NCBI GenBank assembly: GCA_026418015.1
Contig: JAOACE010000020.1
Span: 124,001 to 188,000 of the forward strand
Direction of reading: 5' to 3'
Source: Leptospiraceae bacterium
GTDB taxonomy: Bacteria; Spirochaetota; Leptospiria; Leptospirales; Leptonemataceae
DNA length: 64,000 nucleotides
The notes beneath the pieces were generated by a model, which was not told where the DNA came from, did not search any database, and saw only the letters and a list, made by a program, of their open reading frames with translations. This document shows, piece by piece, positions 1 through 7,178 of this stretch (positions are counted from its first letter, which is position 1; each line of letters opens with the position of its first letter). Made by a program: the position numbers and the translations under genes.

Positions 1-828
1 AATAATTATAATAGTTTTGATACTTTTTTCAATTTTCAATTCCTTAAAAGCTATTTAATATACAACAAACAATTAGAATTTAACAGTAAAATTTTCAAAA
101 AATTAAGTCATTACATTATATTATCTTCGTATACATATAATTTCTCTACGCCAATATTAGAAAAATTGTGCTTTATACTAAAAAAACACTCTATTGGTTA
201 TATTTTTATTAATCCCTATCACATGTTGGAAATACCTATACATAATAACAATTTACTTATACAAGAGATTCATAAATTATTTAATAATCAAAATTATATT
301 ATTTACCACAATCAATATCATAGTTTTCCTAATAATATTTTAAGACTCAATAATTTCGAAGAATCAAGCAAACAATTGGTAAATACATTAATTCGTGATA
401 AAAGCATTAAAACCCACAATAATTACATTGTATTAAATATAAACGAATCTTCACAAAAATCATTGGGTGGTATGGTTGATATATTTATACAAAAATCTAT
501 TTTTAGAAGAGGTAAACGATACGATTTTTCAATCAATCCTTTTATAAAACCTCAAAATTATAAGAACTTAAATCAAAATCAGTTAATAAAAACAATCAAC
601 AATTTTATTGAATTTATGGAGCACTACGATTATTTACCCAACAAAGAAATAGAAAATTTATCAATAAAAATTATAGAAAAAGAACGTATAAAACAATGTA
701 TAGAATGTTTTACAGTTTTGTCCTCTGATGATTCTATCTGTCCAATATGTGAATCGAAAAATTATCAAGAAGTTTTGTCCCCCACAGAACTTATTGCAAA
801 AAATTTTCTCTATAAAAACCTTCGATAG
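1..828 (+). CDS. Hypothetical protein with C-terminal Cys4 zinc-ribbon (5' end outside window)
   Basis: I do not recognise this family. The reading frame is open from the first base of the window, so the gene almost certainly begins upstream; an internal TTG at 166 is not a convincing start. The visible protein is Asn/Lys/Ile-rich. Near the C-terminus it has two Cys pairs (CIEC, then CPIC about 15 residues later), a spacing typical of rubredoxin-like or zinc-ribbon knuckles. The body shows no catalytic motif I can name; it contains a GGMVD segment and a basic RRGKR stretch. Its last 38 bases overlap the end of the convergent Rieske gene. Existence of the gene is likely; function is unknown. 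Confidence 0.7.
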   Translation, partial: NNYNSFDTFFNFQFLKSYLIYNKQLEFNSKIFKKLSHYIILSSYTYNFSTPILEKLCFILKKHSIGYIFINPYHMLEIPIHNNNLLIQEIHKLFNNQNYIIYHNQYHSFPNNILRLNNFEESSKQLVNTLIRDKSIKTHNNYIVLNINESSQKSLGGMVDIFIQKSIFRRGKRYDFSINPFIKPQNYKNLNQNQLIKTINNFIEFMEHYDYLPNKEIENLSIKIIEKERIKQCIECFTVLSSDDSICPICESKNYQEVLSPTELIAKNFLYKNLR

Positions 829-1252
829 TTAAGATATTTTCTGGGGAAAGATTTTTTATTTTTATTTTAAACAAGGGCGAACGTGCTGGACCAGAGATTA
901 CACAACCGGTCTTGGGACAAAATTGTGCTCCATGTACCTTACAAACTATATTTCCCAATACATTAAAAAAACGATTATCATCTAAATCTAAAGGAACTCT
1001 AATATGAGTACAAAGATTAAAAAAACCTATTATTTCGTCATCATAAACATAAAAAAATGCAGGTTTAACCTCCTGCTGTAGAAATGGTAAAAGAAGAACT
1101 AATGGTTTAAAAAGATGAAAATTTTTTGGGGGGAAAATAGGAATAGTTTTTTCTAACTTAATTTGTAGTAAAGGTTCATACCTCCATAAAATTCCGTCAA
1201 AAAAAATGTTTATTTCGAATTTAATCTGTTGATAATCTTTATAATGATTCAT
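791..1252 (-). CDS. Rieske [2Fe-2S] domain protein
   Basis: Small iron-sulfur protein, 153 residues. Both cluster-binding boxes are visible: C81-T-H83 and C104-x-x-H107 followed by GAQF, the usual C-x-H...C-x2-H-G-x-x-F arrangement of Rieske ferredoxins and of Rieske domains in dioxygenases and nitrite reductase small subunits. Cys112, Cys117 and a GPA motif follow, as in many members. There is no signal peptide or membrane segment, so it is probably cytoplasmic. The N-terminal 60 residues are unlike the bare ferredoxin type and may fold differently. The ATG start has no strong ribosome site. It probably serves as an electron carrier, but the partner enzyme is not apparent from the neighbours. 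Confidence 0.85.
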   Translation of the reverse strand: MNHYKDYQQIKFEINIFFDGILWRYEPLLQIKLEKTIPIFPPKNFHLFKPLVLLLPFLQQEVKPAFFYVYDDEIIGFFNLCTHIRVPLDLDDNRFFNVLGNIVCKVHGAQFCPKTGCVISGPARSPLFKIKIKNLSPENILTIEGFYRENFLQ

Positions 1253-1370
1253 TCTATGCCATTTTTTAGTAATAAATTGATTTTTCTATTAATATTTTAT
1301 TTCAAAATTTAAGATTTTGATATTTTAATTGACATAGAAAAATTATTTTATAATTTATAAATGGTCGAAT

Positions 1371-1634
1371 ATGAGTTTAAATCAAACTTCAATACAAGTT
1401 GAACTAGAATTTTTTGCAATATTAAAGGATTTGCTATCGCATAGCTTTTCAGTAAGTTTTGATCAACCAATTTCTATTAAAGAATTAAAACACTATCTTA
1501 TTAAGAAGTTTCCACAAGCAGAAGAAGTATTAATATATTCTCGTTTTTCTACAGAAACGACTATTCTAAATGACGAAGCTATTATAGATAAAAACTCAAA
1601 GATTTACGTTTTACCACCATCTTCTGGTGGATAA
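1371..1634 (+). CDS. moaD: Molybdopterin synthase small subunit MoaD
   Basis: Ubiquitin-like sulfur carrier of molybdenum cofactor synthesis, 87 residues. Its C-terminal Gly-Gly is adenylated and then thiocarboxylated, and it donates sulfur to precursor Z (cPMP) inside the MoaD-MoaE complex. The protein ends exactly in Ser-Ser-Gly-Gly before the stop, the diagnostic feature, and has the family's usual length (about 80-90). It is the first gene of a + strand run moaD-moaE-mobA-thiL. The moaE reading frame begins just after this stop, suggesting translational coupling. Other Moco genes (moaA, moaC, moeA) are not in the window. Confidence 0.9.
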   Translation: MSLNQTSIQVELEFFAILKDLLSHSFSVSFDQPISIKELKHYLIKKFPQAEEVLIYSRFSTETTILNDEAIIDKNSKIYVLPPSSGG

Positions 1635-1640
1635 AAGGAA
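1634..1640 (+). promoter_or_regulatory. Ribosome binding site deciding the moaE start
   Basis: AAAGGAA lies four bases before the ATG at 1645. It overlaps the last base of the moaD stop codon and favours the ATG over an upstream in-frame GTG at 1627 that lies inside moaD. Confidence 0.65.
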
Positions 1641-1644
1641 TTTT

Positions 1645-2103
1645 ATGCAAAACATTATCGGGCAAAACAATTATCTTACCAGAGGACCCATAGAAATTGG
1701 AAAAATTGTTCAAAATATTGCTCTAAATTCTTGTGGAGCAATGGTGATCTTTACAGGACATGTTCGAAATCATAGTAAAAACAAAAAAGGCGAAATCAAA
1801 GATGTAAAAGCATTAGAGTATACCGCTTTTGAACCATTGGCAAATCAACTTATAAATGAAATCTTAACCGAAGCAATTTCTAAATTTAACCTAAATGGAG
1901 CTTACTGTCTACATCGATTAGGCTTTCTGAATTTGCAAGAAATCGCGGTAATCATTATAACAACTGCAAAACACAGAAAAGAATGTTACAGAGCGAATCA
2001 GTACATTATTGATAGAATTAAGCACGAAGTTCCCATCTGGAAAAAAGAATATTTTATCGATGGAACCATAGAATGGAGCGAAGGTTGCATACATGAACAC
2101 TAA
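1645..2103 (+). CDS. moaE: Molybdopterin synthase catalytic subunit MoaE
   Basis: Large subunit of molybdopterin synthase. It inserts the two sulfurs brought by MoaD thiocarboxylate into cPMP to make molybdopterin. Diagnostic stretches are present: GAMVIFTGHVRNHS near the N-terminus, ALEYTAFEP, HRLGFL, and the catalytic-lysine segment VPIWKKEYF toward the C-terminus. At about 152 residues it matches the family. I chose the ATG at 1645 because of the AAAGGAA in front of it; the frame extends to a GTG at 1627 within moaD. It ends inside the start of mobA (11-bp overlap), so moaD, moaE and mobA are probably co-translated. Confidence 0.92.
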   Translation: MQNIIGQNNYLTRGPIEIGKIVQNIALNSCGAMVIFTGHVRNHSKNKKGEIKDVKALEYTAFEPLANQLINEILTEAISKFNLNGAYCLHRLGFLNLQEIAVIIITTAKHRKECYRANQYIIDRIKHEVPIWKKEYFIDGTIEWSEGCIHEH

Positions 2104-2718
2104 CTTGATCCCCATAATACTAATGGGTGGATTTAGCACAAGGATGAAGCAAGATAAAGCATTTTTAAAATACGATAATGAATATTGGTTTAAAATTATT
2201 TATCAAAAATTAAAAGTATATTTCGAGGATGTCTATTTCTCTTTAAGAAAAGAGCAATACGAAAATAATCCATCGATATTAAGCCCTTTTTCGAAAAACT
2301 TAATTTTTGATCATGATTTATCTGTTTCTGGACCACTTAAAGGTATGTTTTCTTGCTATTTATATTTTTTGCCCAATACAAAGGATTTTTTTTTATCTCT
2401 ACGGACTTAATTTTAATATCGCATAAATTAATTTCTCGCGTAATTCATGCATATAACAACAACCAAGATAGATCGATTTTAGTAAAAAACAATGATTTTT
2501 TCGAACCTACCTTTTCGATCTACAAAAATGAATTAATTCAAAAATGGTATTTCCTGTATCAAAATAATTTCATAAAAAATTTTTCGATTCATAAACTTTT
2601 AACAGAAATTCCTGCAAATAAAAAATACATTTTATCCGTTGACAAACAAGAATCCATTTATTTAACAAACTTCAATACACAAAACGATATCAATCAATAT
2701 CTTTATGAAAAACCTTAA
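2093..2718 (+). pseudogene. mobA: Molybdenum cofactor guanylyltransferase MobA, frame interrupted at a T9 tract
   Basis: MobA attaches GMP to molybdopterin to form MGD. The first frame (2093-2410) encodes the N-terminal nucleotide-binding part: LMGGFSTRM with KAFLKY, and later SGPLKG. It runs out of frame after KDFF. The second frame (to 2718) resumes with FISTDL, the position of the family's (V/I)xxCDxP-type segment, and carries the rest. The two overlap at nine T's (2386-2394). One extra T, or a -1 slip, would give a continuous protein of about 208 residues, the normal MobA length. It could be a real disruption, a sequencing indel, or a gene read through by slippage. It overlaps moaE before it and thiL after it. 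Confidence 0.8.
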
Positions 2719-3628
2719 AGAAGAAGAAATTATCGAACTTTTTACAAAAAATAACAAAAACTTTCATTTCGATGACTGCGAAATATTACCAATAAAAGAA
2801 AATCATGACTCAATTGTTACATGCGACAGCATGGTAGAAGATACTCATTTTAAAATTTCTTGGCATAAACCAGAGTATTTAGCAAAAAAATTGTTTCAAA
2901 TTAACCTTTCAGATATCGTTGCAAGTGGTGGTAAACCTTTGTGGTGTTTATTACAGATAGGATTTTCTTACGAAAAAATAAGCTCAGAATATTTGATAAA
3001 ATTTATAAAACAATTTTTAAAAGAATGTAATAAATATCAATGTTCTTTGATTGGTGGTGATACTTTTTTTTCTAAACAAATGGTTTTATCTTTAACAATG
3101 GGAGGTTTTACAAATCATTATATTACCAGAAAATCTTATCCAGATACACTCATTTATGTAACAGGTAATGTAGGTTTATCGCTATTAGGATTTAAGATAT
3201 TATCGAACCAAGTTCAAATTCCCAACAATTTAAAATCCATTGCATTAAAAAGGCATCTTGCTCCAGAAGCTCGGGTTCAATGGGCACAAAAAATTTATCC
3301 TTATGCAATATCCATGATGGATGTTTCTGATGGACTGTTTCAAGACCTAAAAAAAATGGCAAGGATAAGCCAATATCAATTCGAAATTTATTTAGAAAAG
3401 GTTCCTATCCATCCTAAATTCAAAAAATATATTTCCCCCCAAGATGCTTTCATTTCTGGCGAAGAATATGAACTGATCTTTACAACAAACAAGAAGATAA
3501 ATTTTTCTTTTGCTACTCAAATTGGAAAAGTTATGAATCATAAAATAAATAAAAATACCTCCCCTATAAAATTGATGTATTATGGCAAAGAATATTTTTT
3601 AAAAGAATTTGGGTTTGAACATTTTTAA
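2705..3628 (+). CDS. thiL: Thiamine-monophosphate kinase
   Basis: ATP-dependent phosphorylation of thiamine monophosphate to the active diphosphate, the last step of thiamine synthesis. The 307-residue protein carries the ThiL/PurM-like signatures in order: DSMVEDTHF near residue 40, LSDIVASGGKPLW near 75, LIGGDT near 118, GNVGLSLLGF, and MMDVSDGLFQDL near 205, followed by GEEYEL. Length matches the family (about 310-330). It starts 14 bases inside the end of mobA, so it belongs to the same transcript although the pathways are unrelated. A weak AT-rich hairpin plus T tract follows it, before the rpsD leader. Confidence 0.93.
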   Translation: MKNLKEEEIIELFTKNNKNFHFDDCEILPIKENHDSIVTCDSMVEDTHFKISWHKPEYLAKKLFQINLSDIVASGGKPLWCLLQIGFSYEKISSEYLIKFIKQFLKECNKYQCSLIGGDTFFSKQMVLSLTMGGFTNHYITRKSYPDTLIYVTGNVGLSLLGFKILSNQVQIPNNLKSIALKRHLAPEARVQWAQKIYPYAISMMDVSDGLFQDLKKMARISQYQFEIYLEKVPIHPKFKKYISPQDAFISGEEYELIFTTNKKINFSFATQIGKVMNHKINKNTSPIKLMYYGKEYFLKEFGFEHF

Positions 3629-3631
3629 GAA

Positions 3632-3666
3632 TTATTGATTTACACAATATCAATAAAAGTTTTTTT
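3632..3666 (+). terminator. Candidate intrinsic terminator after thiL
   Basis: TTATTGAT (3632-3639) pairs perfectly with ATCAATAA (3649-3656) around a 9-base loop, followed after AAG by seven T's (3660-3666). The stem is all A/T except one G-C pair, so it would be weak. It sits immediately before the G+C-rich rpsD leader and may act as an attenuator rather than a full stop. Confidence 0.5.
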
Positions 3667-3669
3667 GGA

Positions 3670-3725
3670 TTTGCGGGCTAATCGAAGGATTAGCTACAAA
3701 ACCGTAATAAAGACGGCCGCAGGAG
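3670..3725 (+). promoter_or_regulatory. Structured rpsD 5' leader: predicted three-way junction abutting the Shine-Dalgarno
   Basis: A compact G+C-rich patch in a very A+T-rich background. Three stems nest exactly. Outer: GCGG 3673-3676 with CCGC 3717-3720, extendable by U3672-A3721 and wobble pairs U3671-G3722 and U3670-G3723 into the AGGAG. Arm 1: GCTAATC 3677-3683 with GATTAGC 3688-3694 around a GAAG loop. Arm 2: CCGT 3702-3705 with ACGG 3713-3716. Because the outer stem reaches the Shine-Dalgarno (3721-3725), folding could block translation of S4. S4 autoregulation through its leader is known in other bacteria; this fold is my inference from pairing only. Confidence 0.55.
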
Positions 3726-3732
3726 TAGAAAA

Positions 3733-4353
3733 TTGGCAACAATAAGAAAACCAAGACATAAAATTTGTAGATATGCTGGATTTTGCCTCTATGGCGATCC
3801 AAAGTGTCCTTCGGTAAAAAGGCCTTATGCGCCAGGTTATAGACCAGAAAGCTTTAGGAAGAAAAAATCTCCTTATGGAGAGCAACTGTTGGAAAAACAA
3901 AAACTCCGGTTGTATTATGGTATGATGGAAAAACAGTTCTACAATACCTTCGAAAAAGCATCTAAAATGCATGGAAACACTTCTGATAACTTTATTAAGC
4001 TCTTAGAAAGTCGTTTGATGACCGTGGTTTATAGACTTTGCTTGGCAAAAACAGTCTTCGAAGCAAGACAATTAATTAGTCATGGGCATATTACAGTAAA
4101 TGGAAAAAGGGTAACTATACCAAGTTATCATCTAAAACCTGGAGATATTGTTGGTGTGGTAGAAAAATCGAAGGATTTAGCAAGAATCAAAGAAGCAATG
4201 GAACGTAGACAAGGAAAAACACATCCCGTTCCATACATAGAAGTTCAACCAGATGGAATTTCGGGAAAATTTTTGGGAATTCAAAACATTCAGGATGTTC
4301 CCCTCGATCCAAGGTTTAACATAGAAAAAATCGTTGAGTTCTACAGTAAATAA
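3733..4353 (+). CDS. rpsD: 30S ribosomal protein S4
   Basis: Primary 16S rRNA-binding protein that nucleates assembly of the small-subunit body; also a translational repressor in several bacteria. 206 residues. The N-terminal part has Cys12, Cys18 and Cys25 in a zinc-knuckle-like stretch, then [12 protein letters not shown]. The S4 RNA-binding domain is at about 94-155 ([28 protein letters not shown]). The start is TTG at 3733: AGGAG is seven bases upstream and no Met occurs for the next 80 residues. It is not in the usual rpsM-rpsK-rpsD-rpoA operon here, so it is either relocated or a second copy. Confidence 0.95.
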   Translation: MATIRKPRHKICRYAGFCLYGDPKCPSVKRPYAPGYRPESFRKKKSPYGEQLLEKQKLRLYYGMMEKQFYNTFEKASKMHGNTSDNFIKLLESRLMTVVYRLCLAKTVFEARQLISHGHITVNGKRVTIPSYHLKPGDIVGVVEKSKDLARIKEAMERRQGKTHPVPYIEVQPDGISGKFLGIQNIQDVPLDPRFNIEKIVEFYSK

Positions 4354-4355
4354 CC

Positions 4356-4377
4356 AATAGCCGCATAAGCGGCTATT
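4356..4377. terminator. Bidirectional hairpin between convergent rpsD and flaG
   Basis: AATAGCCGC (4356-4364) and GCGGCTATT (4369-4377) form a perfect 9-bp stem with an ATAA loop, directly after the rpsD stop and overlapping the flaG stop codon. There is no strong T tract on either side. Position and G+C content make it a likely terminator for both genes. Confidence 0.6.
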
Positions 4378-4708
4378 ACACCTCATTCTCGATAAAAATT
4401 CCAGTCGGAATTAAACTCAACTTTTTAAGAGCTTCGTTATCTATACCTTTCTTCATTTCTTTGATAAAATCCAAAAACTTATCCGAGGGGATTTCTTGTA
4501 TCACCTCACCTGTTAGAAAATCGTAAATCTTTATACGGATTTTTCCGGTATCTTGATCAACATGATAACTAAATTTAATATTATTACCTAATTCTTTTTT
4601 TTGTAATTTAAGATGATTTTCTTCAAAAACTTTACCTTGCGTATAAGAATTTTTTTGGTTTTTTTCTATATGATTGCTTGAATGTAAATCAATTTTTAAA
4701 GTTTCCAT
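4376..4708 (-). CDS. flaG: FlaG-family flagellar protein
   Basis: FlaG proteins affect flagellar filament length in several bacteria; the exact biochemical role is poorly known. The 110-residue protein has a disordered Ser/Lys/Asn-rich N-terminus and the conserved FlaG core from about residue 44: IKFSYHVDQDTGKIRIKI, then a segment ending GEVIQEIPSDKFL. Core and size match the family. ATG at 4708 has GAGGTG about eight bases upstream. It lies downstream of fliA on the same strand with about 108 bp between, as expected for a late flagellar gene placed with its sigma factor. Confidence 0.85.
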   Translation of the reverse strand: METLKIDLHSSNHIEKNQKNSYTQGKVFEENHLKLQKKELGNNIKFSYHVDQDTGKIRIKIYDFLTGEVIQEIPSDKFLDFIKEMKKGIDNEALKKLSLIPTGIFIENEV

Positions 4709-4816
4709 AATTAAACACCTCTAATTCATTTATCGATAGAAAAAAAAAGACACTTTAAACTTGGAATAAAAGATTTTTTTAAAAAAATGGATTTTTTTAA
4801 GATTATGACAATTTGA

Positions 4817-5623
4817 TTACTTTTTTAGGGCGTTCTTCATCCTCATTAGTTTACCACGAAGGCGTAGAATTGCTTTTGTGTGGAGTTGGGAAACTCTACT
4901 TTCGGTAACCTCTAATACCTCTCCAATTTCTTTTAACGTTAAATCTTCGTAATAATATAAAACAATTACTTTCTTTTCTTTATCAGGCAATTGTTTGATT
5001 GCTTCTACAATAACACTTCGAATTTCTTCTTTTTCGATGATATTTTCTGGGTTTAATGATTCTGGAGATTCAATTGTATCGATAAAAGAAACCTGATCGT
5101 TATCATCCCCTGTATACCAAACATCATTTAAAGATATAACACTTGCACCAGAGATCTTTGAAAATAATTCTTGTAATTCTTGGTTCGATATTCCCATTTC
5201 TTTTGCAATTTCTTCGTCATCGACAGAATGTCCTAATTTATTTTCTAGGGTTATAATAGCTTCTTCTAGTTGTTTCGCTTTTTGTCTTAATGTTCGCGGA
5301 ACCCAATCAATGTTTCTTAATTCGTCGAAAATGGAACCACGAATTCTTGTCATTGCGTAGGTTTTAAATTTTATGTCTCTTTCTGGATCGTATTTTTCTA
5401 TTGCATCCAATAAACCAAAAGCACCATAGCTTACTAGATCTTCGAACTCTACTTGTTGAGGCATTCCAATTGCAACTTTCCCAGCTACATATTTAACAAG
5501 AGGAGAATATTTAATTACAAAATACTCGCGAATCTCTGGGTTTTTTGTTTTTCGATATTCCTGCCAGAGTTCTTTCTCGTCTTTGTGCTTAAACTTTTCT
5601 AATACCTTTCTTCTCGAAGACAT
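4817..5623 (-). CDS. fliA: Flagellar RNA polymerase sigma factor FliA/WhiG (sigma-28)
   Basis: Directs RNA polymerase to late flagellar and chemotaxis promoters. It has sigma-70 region 2 ([66 protein letters not shown]), region 3 ([11 protein letters not shown]) and region 4 with the helix-turn-helix ([19 protein letters not shown]). I place the start at ATG 5623 (268 residues) because AGGA lies six bases before it; the frame extends 15 codons further without a ribosome site. It is downstream of flhF-flhG and a small membrane protein on the same strand. Anti-sigma FlgM is not in the window. Confidence 0.95.
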   Translation of the reverse strand: MSSRRKVLEKFKHKDEKELWQEYRKTKNPEIREYFVIKYSPLVKYVAGKVAIGMPQQVEFEDLVSYGAFGLLDAIEKYDPERDIKFKTYAMTRIRGSIFDELRNIDWVPRTLRQKAKQLEEAIITLENKLGHSVDDEEIAKEMGISNQELQELFSKISGASVISLNDVWYTGDDNDQVSFIDTIESPESLNPENIIEKEEIRSVIVEAIKQLPDKEKKVIVLYYYEDLTLKEIGEVLEVTESRVSQLHTKAILRLRGKLMRMKNALKK

Positions 5624-5629
5624 AAATAA

Positions 5630-5633
5630 TCCT
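5630..5633 (-). promoter_or_regulatory. Ribosome binding site deciding the fliA start
   Basis: AGGA on the minus strand, six bases before the ATG at 5623. The longer in-frame start at 5668 has no comparable site. Confidence 0.6.
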
Positions 5634-5677
5634 GAATATTTTTTTTCTCTATGAATAAAATTCAACAATAAAAAATT

Positions 5678-6157
5678 TTATTCATCCTTAGAAAGCATCG
5701 TTCTAATTGCCTCTGCCATCAATTTTGGTTCATTTTTGATGGTAATTTTATCCACTACGATATGATCACCAAAATGTTTTGTTTTTTCTCCAGATGTATC
5801 AATTTTTATTGGCTGTATCTCGTCAGTTGTATCATCCGAACTAGCTAAATTCAAAGATTCGGAAGTTTCTAATGTATCACTGGAATAATCATATTCCCCT
5901 TCGAAATTTTCTTCCTCTTGTTCCTTATAACTTCTAAACGAACTTGAATCACCTTCAAAAACATCTAATATTTCTGGTACTTTTTGTTTAAGGATAAAAA
6001 ATACTACAATTCCTATGATAACACTAACAATTGTGGATACGAATATGTTTGTTAAAATTACGAAGATTGGATTTTTCGAAAACAAGGAAAATATTAATGA
6101 TATCAACAACCCAATAATTCCAAAAAAAACTCCAAAGTTAATTGCTAATCTATCCAT
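5678..6157 (-). CDS. Hypothetical two-pass membrane protein in flhF-flhG-fliA cluster
   Basis: Unrecognised 159-residue protein. Two hydrophobic stretches (about 8-26 and 31-55) form a membrane hairpin, followed by an acidic Ser/Glu/Asp-rich linker (about 68-120) and a short ordered C-terminal tail (VDKITIKNEPKLMAEAIRT). It sits between flhG and fliA on the same strand with small gaps. This suggests a role in flagellar placement or sigma-28 control, for example a membrane anchor whose cytoplasmic tail binds FlhG or FliA. That role is inference from position only. Confidence 0.75.
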   Translation of the reverse strand: MDRLAINFGVFFGIIGLLISLIFSLFSKNPIFVILTNIFVSTIVSVIIGIVVFFILKQKVPEILDVFEGDSSSFRSYKEQEEENFEGEYDYSSDTLETSESLNLASSDDTTDEIQPIKIDTSGEKTKHFGDHIVVDKITIKNEPKLMAEAIRTMLSKDE

Positions 6158-6226
6158 GACAAAAAAGTATTATTTACAAGGAAAATACTAGAAATAAAAA
6201 TAATCAAGAAATTTTTAGGATAATTA

Positions 6227-7144
6227 TTAAGAATTTTGAAAAATTTCAAAGAATTTACTAAAAAAACCACCGATACCAGTTCCTACATCTTCTTCTTTTA
6301 CATTCAAAATTCTTCTAGCGATGTGAAAAATACAAGAAGCACTTTTGGAATTTGGATAAGCAACTACGAGTGGTCTTTGATTTCTTACACTCTTAGGTAC
6401 TACATCTTCTTTATAAATAAAACCTAAATTTTCTACTTCTGCTTTTAAGAATTGTGCAGAAATTTCTATTAAACGATCTGCTACTTTTTTTGCTTCTATG
6501 GCTGTTTCTACTTCGTTAACAACGAGTTTAATCTTTTTTTCTGTTTTATTAACAACAATGCTTTTGATCATTCCATAAGCATCTGTAATAGCTGTTGGTT
6601 CTGGTGTGGTTACCACAATAATTTCGTCTGCTGGTTTTAAGAAACCTAATACATTTTGACCTACTCCAGCACCTGTATCAATAATCAAAAAATCATAACC
6701 TTCCAATGTTTCTAAATCTTTAAGAAAAGCTTCTCTTTGTTCTTCTGCGAGATTTGCTAATTGAGCAATTCCATTTGCTCCTGCAATAAAATCCAACCCA
6801 TAATGAGTATGAATTACTACATCTTTAATACTTTTTTTCCCTTTAAAAACTTCGTAAATATTATGTTCGGGAACTAATCCTAACAATACATTTACATTGG
6901 CTAATCCCAAATCACCATCCATCAATAAAACCTTCTTGCCAAATTTCGAAAGTATAATAGAAAAATTTACTGCAAAAGTTGTTTTACCAACTCCTCCTTT
7001 ACCAGAAGTAATTGCAATGACTTTTGTTAAAGGTTTGGTGTTTACCATAGAGGATGGATTATTTTCTAAATTTTTTATATTATGAACTTCCATATTAAAA
7101 CCTTGTAATGTTCTTAGTTTTGCAGCTTGATCCGTATATAACAT
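6227..7144 (-). CDS. flhG: Flagellar number regulator FlhG (MinD/ParA-like ATPase)
   Basis: SIMIBI ATPase that partners FlhF to set number and position of flagella. From the preferred start it is 305 residues. It has a deviant Walker A motif SGKGGVGKTT at about 47-56, LLMDGDLGLANVNVLLG (switch I/Walker B-like), DFLIIDTGAGVG, and TTPEPTAITDAYG. The N-terminal MLYTDQAAKLRTLQ matches the activation helix (DQAxxLR) that stimulates FlhF GTPase. ATG 7144 is chosen over 7168 because AGAGGT is six bases upstream and the DQAxxLR helix then starts the protein. It lies 11-34 bases downstream of flhF, clearly co-transcribed. Confidence 0.94.
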   Translation of the reverse strand: MLYTDQAAKLRTLQGFNMEVHNIKNLENNPSSMVNTKPLTKVIAITSGKGGVGKTTFAVNFSIILSKFGKKVLLMDGDLGLANVNVLLGLVPEHNIYEVFKGKKSIKDVVIHTHYGLDFIAGANGIAQLANLAEEQREAFLKDLETLEGYDFLIIDTGAGVGQNVLGFLKPADEIIVVTTPEPTAITDAYGMIKSIVVNKTEKKIKLVVNEVETAIEAKKVADRLIEISAQFLKAEVENLGFIYKEDVVPKSVRNQRPLVVAYPNSKSASCIFHIARRILNVKEEDVGTGIGGFFSKFFEIFQNS

Positions 7145-7150
7145 AATTAC

Positions 7151-7156
7151 ACCTCT
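7151..7156 (-). promoter_or_regulatory. Ribosome binding site deciding the flhG start
   Basis: AGAGGT on the minus strand, six bases before the ATG at 7144. Confidence 0.6.
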
Positions 7157-7178
7157 AAAAAAATTCAATTAAATTTTT

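Noticed and set aside
1329..1354. TTGACA (1329-1334) and TATAAT (1349-1354) before moaD, both perfect hexamers
   Set aside because: The spacer is only 14 bases, too short for a normal sigma-70 promoter; in A+T-rich DNA TATAAT is common. A promoter is probably here but I cannot place it.
1918..2139. Open frame of 73 codons on the minus strand inside moaE
   Set aside because: Shadow of moaE/mobA coding sequence, with no ribosome site or recognisable protein. The same applies to other antisense frames, for example 15292-15600, 22376-22618, 27519-27788 and 42574-42852.
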